Positions 1 to 9,600 of a stretch of DNA of 64,000 nucleotides are shown piece after piece. Location: contig CAVVZC010000007.1 of NCBI GenBank assembly GCA_963752565.1, positions 62,001-126,000 on the forward strand, written 5' to 3'. This DNA comes from UBA11574 sp963752565 (GTDB lineage: Bacteria > Desulfobacterota > Desulfobacteria > Desulfobacterales > UBA11574). The translations under genes were made by a program, and so were the position numbers. Every line of letters starts with the position of its first letter. Within the stretch, counting starts at the first letter, position 1. Below the pieces are notes generated by a model. The model saw only the letters and a program-made list of their open reading frames with translations. It searched no databases and was not told where the DNA came from.

Positions 1-516
1 AAATCGATCAACATAGGCTGGTTTGCCATTTCCCAGATATTCGTCAAATGCCGTATTAATTGACTGAACATAGCCTTTTTCAACCATAAGTTGAGCAATG
101 TGAGGTCTTCCCAGCTGACTGTCTCCAGCCAAATTTCGGACCTCATCTAATGAAATTTCAATCCCCAAGCGAGAAAGCCGTTTAAGAATTTGAGGGTTTC
201 GGCTCTTTCTGGAGTCTCTCAACATTAAAAGTGTATGATTTAACTCAGAATTGTCCATATCGACGGCATAGCCTAAAATATGGAAACTTCCAGCGCAGGA
301 AAAAGGCGGTGGTGGTTCGGCACTGATTTCAACACCGGTTAAAAATTTGACTGAAGGGGGAATTCCAAATGAAAGGGCGTCTTTTGAACCGTCCAGTGTA
401 TCGTGGTCTGTTATCGAAATTGCCGCGATGTTAAGGTCTTGAGCCAGGGTAAGTATTTCTAACGGCGAAAGTGTCCCGTCTGACGCGGTTGAATGGATAT
501 GAAGATCGATGCTCAC
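1..516 (-). CDS. PHP-domain phosphoesterase, C-terminus cut by window edge
   Basis: My reading of the minus strand gives 172 open codons from a GTG at 516 to base 1 with no stop. The N-terminus reads SIDLHIHSTASDGTLSP and is followed by SITDHDTLDG. These are the first metal-binding motifs (HxH and DHD) of the PHP superfamily, as in YciV-type 3',5'-nucleotide phosphatases and other small-molecule phosphoesterases. The later segment with LGRPHIAQLMVEKGY fits that family. The GTG lies 9 bases after the dksA stop, which suggests translational coupling; no strong ribosome site is visible. The rest of the protein lies outside the window, so the full metal-ligand set and the substrate cannot be judged. 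Confidence 0.85.
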   Translation of the reverse strand, partial: MSIDLHIHSTASDGTLSPLEILTLAQDLNIAAISITDHDTLDGSKDALSFGIPPSVKFLTGVEISAEPPPPFSCAGSFHILGYAVDMDNSELNHTLLMLRDSRKSRNPQILKRLSRLGIEISLDEVRNLAGDSQLGRPHIAQLMVEKGYVQSINTAFDEYLGNGKPAYVDRF

Positions 517-524
517 ATGCTTAT

Positions 525-887
525 TTATAATCCAAGGGCTTTTTCGAAAGCTTCTTCCTTGGTTTTGCAATCAATGCAATGCGCCGTAACCGGTCTGGCT
601 TTAAGCCGTTTAACAGTAATGTTTTCACCGCACTTTTCACAAATTCCGAAGGTATCGTTGTCAATACGAGCTAACGCTTTCCTAATCTTTTTGATTAGTT
701 TGTTTTCTCTATCCCTGATACGAAGCATGAAATTACGGTCTGATTCAAGGGAAGCACGGTCGGTCGGATCCGGAAAATTTTCCTTGGGTGTTGTCATGCC
801 GGAAACCGTGTTGTCTGCGTGGCTTAACAGTTCTTCGAGGCGGTTGTTTAAAAATTTTTTAAAATATTCAATATCTTTCTTTTTCAT
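525..887 (-). CDS. dksA: DksA/TraR-family RNA polymerase-binding protein
   Basis: A 120-residue DksA-type transcription factor that would bind the RNA polymerase secondary channel and act with ppGpp. The N-terminal half is a predicted coiled coil. Its tip contains FPDPTDRAS, matching the acidic DxxDxA tip that is functional in DksA. The C-terminal part has the four-cysteine zinc finger (CEKCG, then CIDC) of classical DksA. The length fits the short deltaproteobacterial DksA proteins. An AAGGA ribosome site lies about 7 bases before the ATG. It sits between fabD and the PHP gene on the same strand and is probably co-transcribed with the PHP gene. Confidence 0.93.
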   Translation of the reverse strand: MKKKDIEYFKKFLNNRLEELLSHADNTVSGMTTPKENFPDPTDRASLESDRNFMLRIRDRENKLIKKIRKALARIDNDTFGICEKCGENITVKRLKARPVTAHCIDCKTKEEAFEKALGL

Positions 888-1018
888 GACGTAATCCTTG
901 AACGAAAAGACAGCTTGTTTTTTGTAAATCGGCAGAATACATTATGAAAAATATTATGTAAAGCATAAATTTGTTTTTTTCACTATTTTTTGAAAACAAT
1001 GATAGTATATCATTGAAA

Positions 1019-1957
1019 TTACGTTATTTCTTTCAAAAATCGTTCCAGTTCCTTCATGCTGTTGACATTAAATATCTGACATGGATAATCCTTGGGCAGA
1101 ATTTTTTTCAAGAGTCCGGTAAGGACTTTCCCAGGTCCTACTTCTACAAAGATTTCAATGTTTTCAGCCATGAGCTTGCACATGGAATCGTACCACTTAA
1201 CCGGGCTACAAAGCTGAAGGGCCATGATCGATTTAATTTTATCGGGTTCTTTTTCAAAATCGGCGGTGACATTGAATACCGTGGGCATTTGGGGTGTTTT
1301 GAAAGGTATTGACTCGATAAAGTCTTTGAATTCATCTTGGGCACCCTGTATCAAATCACTGTGCCACGCACCGCTGACTTTCAGCGGTATGGCTTTTGCG
1401 CCATGGGACGATGCCATGGATGAGGCCTTATTAACAGGGTCAGGGGAACCGGTAATGACAATCTGCTTTTCAGCATTGTGATTTGCAACAGCCACAACAC
1501 CCTCTATCTTTGCCTTTGAAACGATTTCTTCGACCACATCTATGGAGAGCCCGATAATTGCATGCATGGCGCCTTTGTTTTTAACTGCCTCCCGGTGCAT
1601 GAGTTCGCCTCGTTTGAAAACCATTTTGAAGGTGTCTTCCCGGGAGACAACATCGGATGTACGTATGGCGCTGTATTCACCGAGGCTGTGACCCGCACAG
1701 ATATCCGGTGTGACGCCTTCTTTTTCGATGACTGTGAGACATGCCAGATTCACCGTGGTGACTGCCGGCTGGAGATTGACGGTTTGGGTGAGATCCTCCA
1801 TGGGACCCTTAAAGCATAGGTTTGATATATTTATTTTGGATATCTCCTCCGCCATATCAAAAAGTTCTCTCACAACATCATATTCCTGATAAAAATCAAG
1901 CCCCATACCAACGGCCTGTGAACCTTGACCAGGGAAAAGAAATGCTGTTTTTTTCAA
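1019..1957 (-). CDS. fabD: Malonyl-CoA:ACP transacylase (FabD)
   Basis: A 312-residue acyltransferase that would load malonyl groups from CoA onto acyl carrier protein. It opens with FLFPGQGSQAVGMG, has the nucleophile elbow GHSLGEYSA near residue 92, and has the second catalytic His in SGAWHSDLIQ near residue 200. The EVGPGKVLTGL segment near the C-terminus is typical of FabD. The start codon is TTG, chosen because AGGAGG lies five bases upstream and the family N-terminus begins there. It is the last gene of the lipid cluster, downstream of the OleA-like gene. It may serve general fatty acid synthesis or the adjacent Pfa-like synthase; the sequence does not decide which. Confidence 0.95.
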   Translation of the reverse strand: MKKTAFLFPGQGSQAVGMGLDFYQEYDVVRELFDMAEEISKINISNLCFKGPMEDLTQTVNLQPAVTTVNLACLTVIEKEGVTPDICAGHSLGEYSAIRTSDVVSREDTFKMVFKRGELMHREAVKNKGAMHAIIGLSIDVVEEIVSKAKIEGVVAVANHNAEKQIVITGSPDPVNKASSMASSHGAKAIPLKVSGAWHSDLIQGAQDEFKDFIESIPFKTPQMPTVFNVTADFEKEPDKIKSIMALQLCSPVKWYDSMCKLMAENIEIFVEVGPGKVLTGLLKKILPKDYPCQIFNVNSMKELERFLKEIT

Positions 1958-2007
1958 AGCGCCCTCCTTTCATTCATATTAATGGTTCTTCTCCCGATTA
2001 TTTGGGA

Positions 2008-2050
2008 AAAGGGGTTCCAGGATTCAGGGATCCAAGGGTTCGAGTGTTTT
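2008..2050 (+). repeat. Dispersed intergenic repeat R1, copy 1
   Basis: Contains GGTTCCAGGATTCAGGGA followed by a CCAAGGGTTCGAG tail. Upstream it is preceded by a segment reading TGGTTCTTCTCCCGATTA, which recurs with small changes at 41359-41416. Related copies lie at 2217-2252 (reverse), 10915-10962, 12530-12575 (reverse) and 41359-41416, all outside genes. Function unknown. Confidence 0.6.
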
Positions 2051-2216
2051 CTTTCTAAAGATCCCATCCATAAAATTAAGTCGCCTATGGTTCTTTCAAA
2101 ACGATCCCTAATCCACTCAGACAGCTTCCAGTAAAAAATTTAATCATACCTGAAGCGCCTTTGAAATCGATTTGTTTCAAAGGACTAAACTATAATGAAT
2201 TCTTAAGCATTTCAAT

Positions 2217-2252
2217 TGAATCCTTGAATCCTCGAAGCCTTGAACCCTTTTA
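2217..2252 (-). repeat. Dispersed intergenic repeat R1, copy 2 (reverse)
   Basis: On the minus strand this reads GGGTTCAAGGCTTCGAGGAT followed by TCAAGGATTCAA, the same word family as copy 1 in the opposite orientation. It ends four bases before the stop of the OleA-like gene, so it lies immediately 3' of that gene. Confidence 0.55.
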
Positions 2253-2255
2253 GTA

Positions 2256-3296
2256 TCACCACTTCACCCCCAACATCAAACAGTTCAGGCCGCTGCCGAT
2301 GCCGAAAAATCCCACCAGATCGTTTTTAACCAGAAACTCTCGCTCTTTTGCGATGGCCGCCGTGATGGGTAGAGACACCGTACCGATGTTTCCCAGGTAC
2401 TTGAACGTCGTAAAGTCCTTTTCCTTTGGAATACCGATGGATTCGAGGATATTTTTTTGATGGGTTGCCCCCACCTGATGGCAAATGACCTTGTCCGGTT
2501 TATCCTCCGGCCACAAGAGTTCTTTCTTAAACGCTGTGAATGTTTCGATGCCAAGGGCCACGCCGTGCTGCAAAACGCCCACGGAATCCGTTTGCATGAT
2601 ATGAAGACCGCTGGCCGGAATTCCGGTATCCGGTCCCCAGCGACACAGTTTGTGATGCACGGTGGCGGACATGATGACGCCGCCCAAAAGCTGATGGCCT
2701 GTATCGGATAAGGATGCATCCGTTAATAATACGGCCACTGCCCCTGAGCCGCCGGTGAGCGTTGCGATGGTTTTTTTGAAATGATCCATGTCTTTTGTTT
2801 CAAGAAGACGATCAATGGTAAAATCGACAATCTGTCTTGCAGATTCACAGGATACCACAAGACCCGCTTTGATCTGACCCAGTTCTATGGCATTTGCCAC
2901 CTGAATCATTCCGTTTAATACACCCAGACACGCATTTGAAACATCATAAATCTGAGTTTTGGAACCCAATCCAAGGCCGTTGGATACGGCACAGGCGGTT
3001 GCGGGTTCCAGGTTGTCCCTGCAAACCCCCCCGTAAATCAGCATACCGATATGCTCAGGAAGAACAGAAGAGGCATCCATGGCTTTTTGCCCGGCTTTTA
3101 TGGCTCCCTGGCTCATGGAATACCCCGGATCCCAGAATCTGCGTTCCCGAATCCCGGTAAGGGCTTCAAGCTGGCCTTTCTGAAAATGGAGGGCCTCATA
3201 CACCGGCTCAAGACGGCGTTCAATATCATCGGATGTGATCACATTGGGGGCCAGCTCATATCCGAACGAATCGATGTAAACATTGGAATAAAGCAT
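2256..3296 (-). CDS. OleA-like / FabH-like thiolase-fold condensing enzyme
   Basis: A thiolase-superfamily enzyme that joins acyl chains by Claisen condensation. From memory of the family it resembles OleA (head-to-head condensation of two fatty acyl-CoAs) more than FabH. The N-terminal pattern APNVITSDDIERRL, the GIRERRFWD motif, LEPATA (the glutamate that OleA uses as base), and the C-terminal GIGSGLNC all fit OleA. Counted from an upstream in-frame GTG at 3311, the catalytic residues are Cys128 (VSNACLG), His278 (ICHQVG), Asn308 (YLGNIG) and Glu102. I chose the ATG at 3296, five codons inside, because OleA proteins begin at that point; ribosome sites are weak for both. No oleB, oleC or oleD is visible. 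Neighbours are the Pfa-like megasynthase upstream and fabD downstream. A FabH-type priming enzyme is the alternative. Confidence 0.85.
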   Translation of the reverse strand: MLYSNVYIDSFGYELAPNVITSDDIERRLEPVYEALHFQKGQLEALTGIRERRFWDPGYSMSQGAIKAGQKAMDASSVLPEHIGMLIYGGVCRDNLEPATACAVSNGLGLGSKTQIYDVSNACLGVLNGMIQVANAIELGQIKAGLVVSCESARQIVDFTIDRLLETKDMDHFKKTIATLTGGSGAVAVLLTDASLSDTGHQLLGGVIMSATVHHKLCRWGPDTGIPASGLHIMQTDSVGVLQHGVALGIETFTAFKKELLWPEDKPDKVICHQVGATHQKNILESIGIPKEKDFTTFKYLGNIGTVSLPITAAIAKEREFLVKNDLVGFFGIGSGLNCLMLGVKW

Positions 3297-3311
3297 AAAA
3301 AAAGTACTCAC

Positions 3312-3633
3312 TCTTGTCCAAAAAAAATATGTTATGAACTCTCACCGCAGAGCCGCAAAGATCGCAGAGGAAAAATTCAATTTCTTTTCTTCTGAGAGGG
3401 CAGAAAAGAAATCATTCAATGGCTTCCAATAAACGATTTAATATCCGAAGGATTTGAGATTATTGTTATTCGTCTTCTCAACGAAAAACAATAAAAAAAT
3501 TAACTCGGCGACCCCTGCGTCTTGAGTAAAGCCCCGCAGGGGCGGGACAAGCGGGCGGTGAACTTCATCTATGACTCAGGATTGATTTGTATTCAATGAT
3601 AATCTGAATGTTGTTTGAAAAATACTAACGAAT
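3312..3633. other. Intergenic gap with GC-rich and CGCAAAG-type repeats
   Basis: No gene is visible between the megasynthase and the OleA-like gene. Bases 3341-3372 read CTCACCGCAGAGCCGCAAAG then ATCGCAGAG, a dispersed word that recurs inverted at 12476-12512. Bases 3528-3556 hold the GC-rich CCCCGCAGGGGCGGGACAAG. No convincing promoter or terminator was seen. Confidence 0.5.
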
Positions 3634-6600
3634 TTATATCGGTATCAAGCGAAAACCGAAGTTTTTCATTTGGTAAATATAGAGTCCGTCCACTTTCAAA
3701 AAACCATTTGCGTACAGGGTCGGCAACGGACTGTCAACCATTTTGGTGATCACGGCGTCAACTTCAATGGTTTTATTTTCAGGAGTGATCTGCCCTCGAT
3801 AGGACCAGGAATGTGGTTCGTCCATGATCCATTCAAAACGATGGGTTTCAGCGAGATGCGGCCATTGATTCATGGCCGCAAACTTAATGAGCTGCAGAAA
3901 CGATTCGATTCCTAAAGATCCCGGACAAACAGGATCCTGAAAAAAATGCGCTTTGAAAAACCATTCGGTGGGATCGACCTTTTTGACACCCCGGATATAA
4001 CCGAGACCTTGGGGACCGCCGTTTGGAACAAAGGCGTCGATCCGGTCGATCATGCGAAGGGCTTTTGCCGGCATGGCCAGAGAAGACGCGGGATCCACGT
4101 CCGGATCTTCGGGAAAAAACGGTGCTGCATCGTCAAAAATAAAGGGTCGGCTGTGCTGAAGTTCCTCCGGAGAGGTTATGTATGCTGTTTTTTCAGCGTT
4201 TCGGATGCCGACCTGTTGGGCCAGGGCCTGTTTTGTGAAGAATCCAAAGTTTGTATCCCCCGAGTAGATCGTTTCAGTATCTTGTAAAACCATAAAGTTA
4301 AAATGCTCGATGATCATTTCAGCAGCTTCAGATACTTTTGTCATCCGGGCGCGCATGGTCAATGTTTTTTCTTCCGGGAAAATCATGCCATGCAGCACGG
4401 CATTGCCCCCCAGGTTTCTGAATTTTAAATCATTTTCGCTTTTAAGGGCAGATCCCAGGTAAGCCGCCAGCCATCCGCACGGCTGAAGGGCCACTTCGAG
4501 CAAAACACAAAGGGGCATAGACGATGAACGGTCCGCTCTAAAGTACCATGCATCGGGCGACATGTCATATTCGGCTTCGATCCATCCATCAGCCTTTAAG
4601 ATCCATGCTTCAGGTTCAACAGCAACAATCCTGTCCAAAAAGGAATAGGGCGGGCCCGGGAGTCTGGCGATGACCCGGTCTTTGTCAAACATCTCATAAG
4701 GTTCGCCAAATGCCTCTGAAGGATTTCCAACTGCAAAGGAAAGTATTTTATCTCGATCATATAGGGGCGTTTTCCGGCCCCCGATCTCAGGTTTCTGACC
4801 CCTGACCTCTGACCCCTGACCTCTGACCCCTGTTTTTTCCCAGATCGATTCGATTTCATCCCGGGTGATGCCGGTCATTTTCATGGACATGTCTTTGAAC
4901 GACACAATACGATGCCCATCCGCAACCATCAAGGCATCGGCAATGACGAACGGTTCCGGTGCATAACCCTTTTCTTTTATCTCTATGTCGTACCAAACCT
5001 TCCGGGTCTTAGGCGTTACCGGCCCCCTGCACTTGAGGACACTTTGAACGCCGACCACAGGTTCATAGCAGACGCCGAATTTTGCCGTCACCCATCCCAT
5101 GCGCTGAATAAAGACCCTGAGCGTGTGAGCACAGCATTCATACATCAGCGTTCCGGGCATGACCATGTCATCCATGAAATGGCAGGTTAGAAACCAGTCA
5201 TCAGGATGGATGTCCGCTTCAGCCCGGATTCGGCCGAGCCCGTATCGCCCCCCTTTGGCCTCGAGCTTCAAAATCCGGTGGATCAGTTTCATCCGGCCGC
5301 CCGGCAGCCGGAGCGATTCGGCAAGTTGGATGCCGATAAAGTCGGGGCCGAAGCATTCTGCAAGATCACCTTGTCTCAAGGATTCAACCGCCGCATCATC
5401 ATAACTTTCCGTTTTAAAAGGGACCAGATCTTTCCAGTCAGAGGGTTTTTGACCGGGCAGGCGTTGGGTGTCTTCTTCGGTCAGGATGATTCCGCCTGAG
5501 GTTCGCACCTCTTCTTCTGTAAAGAAACCCGCACATCCGTCGGTCATGCTGATCAGATGCGAATCACCGATATACCCTTCGAAACTGAAGAAGAAAAGAT
5601 AGGTTTCCCCCTGACGGGAAAAATGATCAATTTCGATCTCATAGCGAATTACGTCGCCGGGTTGTGGTAGGCCCTGATGGAATTTGACTTTGGCATCCAA
5701 AAGCCGGTAACTCCGCTTTCCTTTCACCGCATGATCGATGCCCAGATAAGAACACAAAAAAAGATCGGCCTGGCCGGCTTCAACCGAGATACATACCGGC
5801 GCCCTGCCGCCGTCGAGATACCAGGCATCCAAAAGAACATCATGCTCCGTCACCACCCGACCGGCGCCCATGGATTTTTTTTCGCCCTCAACCGAAATGA
5901 TCCTGTCCACCAGCATGAGGGGCTCATCCGGCAAGCGAACCCTGACGTTGTGGGTGTCCACCACCGCAAACTCCGGACCCAGCACCTTTTCAACAGAACC
6001 CACAGCGAACTCCATGCACATGTCCCGGTCAAAGGCCGGTTCAATGGGGTGTTGTGCTTTTTGTCTATGTGTTAGTCCTGCCAGGCCATTTTGGGTTTGC
6101 AAACTTTTGTCTGCAATCAGGGTTTCAAGAAGCCGGGCTTGGGTTGTAAAGGTTTTTTCAAAGCTTTGGGTGAGCTCATTTGAAAACTCTAGAAACGCCT
6201 GATGCGCATCGGCTGTAGCTTGGGTGGTCTCGGTCAGGGTGTTCATGAGGTTTTGATATTGGATATTTCCTTCTGATCTTTGACTATCGCCTTTCCGCAG
6301 GAATCCGGAATCTTTCGGAACGGCGACATTAGGTTTGAGGATCGCTTCGCCAGAGGTTTTAGGCAAAGACCTTATTCTTCCTCCAACCTCCAACCTTAAA
6401 CCTCCAACAGCCGAAGGCTCTGCCTCCGATCCCTGCTCCCCGACCCCCGGCCCCCGATCCCTGATCCCTGGTTTCGGAAGAAAAGGAGATGGTATCTTTC
6501 CTCCCACGGGAAGTTTCATCAGACGCTCTGGTTGTTGCGCATGGATCTCATGGACGGCCGGGGCAAATGCATGGATACCGTAAAAAGCATCAAAATCAAC

Positions 6601-9600
6601 AAGAACCCTATGGGTTGCCAGTGTCCCCAAAAACTTAAGAAGCGTCAGACGGTCGTCTTCACCCCGGGAACATGCTGAAAGGGCCAGATGGGACTTTTCT
6701 TTAAGGATCGTTTTTATCATTCCCGTACAGGAATTGTGCGGACCCATCTCAAGGAAAATGCGGACGTCGTCCGAATAGGCCTGCTCGATCAAGGTTGTGA
6801 AATTAAACCCTGAAAGGGCCTGTTCTAAAATGGATTTTGCAGCACTCTCGCGGTCCGGCGTATAGGCGCGCCCCAAAGCACAACTGTAAAATCGAATATC
6901 TTCCGGCGGTGTGGTTTCAAACAGGTGAAGATTCTTGTAGTCCTCGGCAACAGGGGCTGCGGCGTCACAATGAACCGTGACCACGCCGTCTAAAAAGACC
7001 GCTTCACATCCCAGTTCTCGAATGATTGCCTCGACAAAAGGTTTTCTGCCGCCGATGACACATTGATCCGGGGTGTTGATGATGAGAAGCCTTACATAAG
7101 GCTGTTTGTCAATCTTCGTTCGAACCTTGTCTGCCGGGCGGTTGACAACAGCGACACACCAGTTCATGTCTTCATCATCGGGTATTTTCCATGCGTTTCG
7201 AGCCGCATGACACGGACCGGCGAGCTCGGTGCTAAACAGGTCGGTGCCAAGCATGCGTTTTAGCATCTGGCCGCGATCCGGCCAGACACCCATGGCAAAA
7301 AGTCCTGCGGATTCTCCTAAACTGTATCCGATCACGGCATCCGGCTTGATCCCGAAATGCTTGACAAGACGGGTCATCACCGAGCCGTGAACCACCTGAC
7401 CGAATATCATATTCAACGGATCTGAAACGATTCTTTTATGGGACTTTTTTTCCCATCCTTTTTCCCATGAGGTTCTCCAGGGCACATAACATTCGGGAAT
7501 CAACTGGGTCTTTAACTGAGGGGTGTCGGCATCCATCTTCCGAAGAATTTCCGGCCACAGCGCGCCGATGCCTCTGCCCATGCCCACATAGTGATTTCCG
7601 GACCCCGGAAACACGAATGCGACGTCACCTGTTGCACCCAGGGGCGAAGGAGAAAAACCCACACCGCCCGCACCGTTTATGGTTCTTGGGGTTTGGGTGG
7701 AAATGGCCGCCTTGGCATCATCGATGTAGTTTTCAAGCTGCGACAAGTTTTCGGCAACAATGGATACGGCAAGCGTTTTATCCGGATCAAGATCGTTTTT
7801 GCGAAACCAGGATCGAGCCAAAAATTCAATTGACAGGCCGGTTGTTTCCTTTGAATGTTTCATATGAAGCAAGAGCGAAGAAAGACCTTCCAGCAGTTCA
7901 TCCTCGTTGTTGCCTTCAACCACAAAAAGCCCTGAATCCATAAACCCCAAAGGGCGTCTTCTTTCCAAAAAGATCTTTTCAGAACTCTGGTCAACGGCGT
8001 CGTACTCAAGTCCTTCGAGGATGGCGTGCATACAGTTGCCGTCTGTGGTCATGGAACCGACGCATGCCCTTCGCGGACCTTCTTTTCTGTTCCTTGACCA
8101 GTATTGGGGAAACACGGGCATATGAAACGGGCTGTTCTGCCAGAGAGAAGACGAGGGGGTTACAAAGTTTGTCAAAGGCGGAATGATCTCCTGGTACAGG
8201 CAGAGACTGGCTTTGACCAGAGACGCAAGACCGGCGGCCGCCCCGGTGTGCCCGATGTTCGGCATTACGGACCCCACGGCACAACCCGGGTGTTGCCCGT
8301 TAAACACCTCGAGCAACGCTTCTGATTCTATTTGGTCTTCCATTGGGTTGCCGCTGCCGTGGGTTTCGACAAAACTCACCGCGGATGGGGATATTCCGGC
8401 GTCTTGAAAGGATCGCTTCAGGGACAGAACAACGGCGTTTTTTGAGGGGGCACGGTTTTTTCCGCTGCTTCCGCTGGCCTTTCCCATCCCTTTGATCACG
8501 CAATAGATCCTGTTGCCGTCTGTTATGGCCTGATCGAGTCTTTTGAGCACCACGGTTGCGGCGCCCTCGCCGGGAAGGGTTCCATCTGCCGATGCATCAA
8601 AAGGGCAGATGTTGTGCTTTTGGGTAAAGGATTTTATTTGGTTCGATACAACGACACTGCGGACATCGCCAAAAAGATCCACAGCGCCCACGAGAACAGT
8701 ATCGGTTTCATGTTGCTGCAGGGATCGCACGCCGATTTCAAGGGCTTTCAGGCCTGATGCCGCTTCATTGGAAACCACATAGCTCGGTCCCCCAAAACGA
8801 AATTCTCTGGCGATCCTGCTGGCGATGATGCCGCCCAGGGCTCCCAGGGTTCGCGTATTTGTCAGCGGCGGACGAAAGGCATCCTGCAACGATGCAAGCC
8901 ATTGGGCGGTATTTTTGGGGTCATCAAGATCTAAATCCAGACGGTTTTCTTTTTTCCACTCTCGAACCCGGTTGTTCAGGTTCCACCGGAGGTGAAAATC
9001 CGTGGCTTCAAAGTCAAAATCGATTCCGATGAAGGTGCCCATGCGGGGCCGCTCCTGTCTTAAGGGAAGCCCGGCATCCTTCATTGCATCCATTGAGACT
9101 TTCAGCATCAACAGGTGCTGGATGAGGATATCCGGAATTTCATTGGGGGGTATGCGAAATTCCTGAAGATCAAGTGCGAATTCATCCATGAATCCGCCCC
9201 AGGCCGCCCTGTTTTCCAGATAAACTTCGGCAATGGTATCACATCCGTTCCACCGATCTTCGGGTCTTTTGGTGATGATCGATTCTCCTTTTAGAACCGT
9301 TTCCTGAAAAGCCCTTAAAGATATCAGGGGGCCGAAAGCAGCGGCCATGCCGATAATGGCAATAGGGGGATGGGTGATGGATGATGGATGATGGTTAATT
9401 TCTATGCGGGAGTTTTCAGTTTCAGAATTCCATTCTTCAAAAAGCAGGTGGCTGTTGATTCCGCCGAACCCGAATGCACTCACCGCAGCGCGCCGGGGGG
9501 TATATTTGTCTCTTTTCGTCCAGGGTTCTGGCTCGGTCTGCACCCGAAACGGACTGTTAAGAAGGGGACTTTTTGCCGAAGATCGAGTGAAATTGAGAGA

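Noticed and set aside
493..894. Open frame of 133 codons on the plus strand opposite dksA
   Set aside because: It is antisense to a clear dksA with a zinc finger, has no ribosome site and no recognisable domain.
4596..4859. Minus-strand frame with a GSEVRGQRSGVRN-like stretch
   Set aside because: Shifted frame within the megasynthase linker repeat; not a separate gene.
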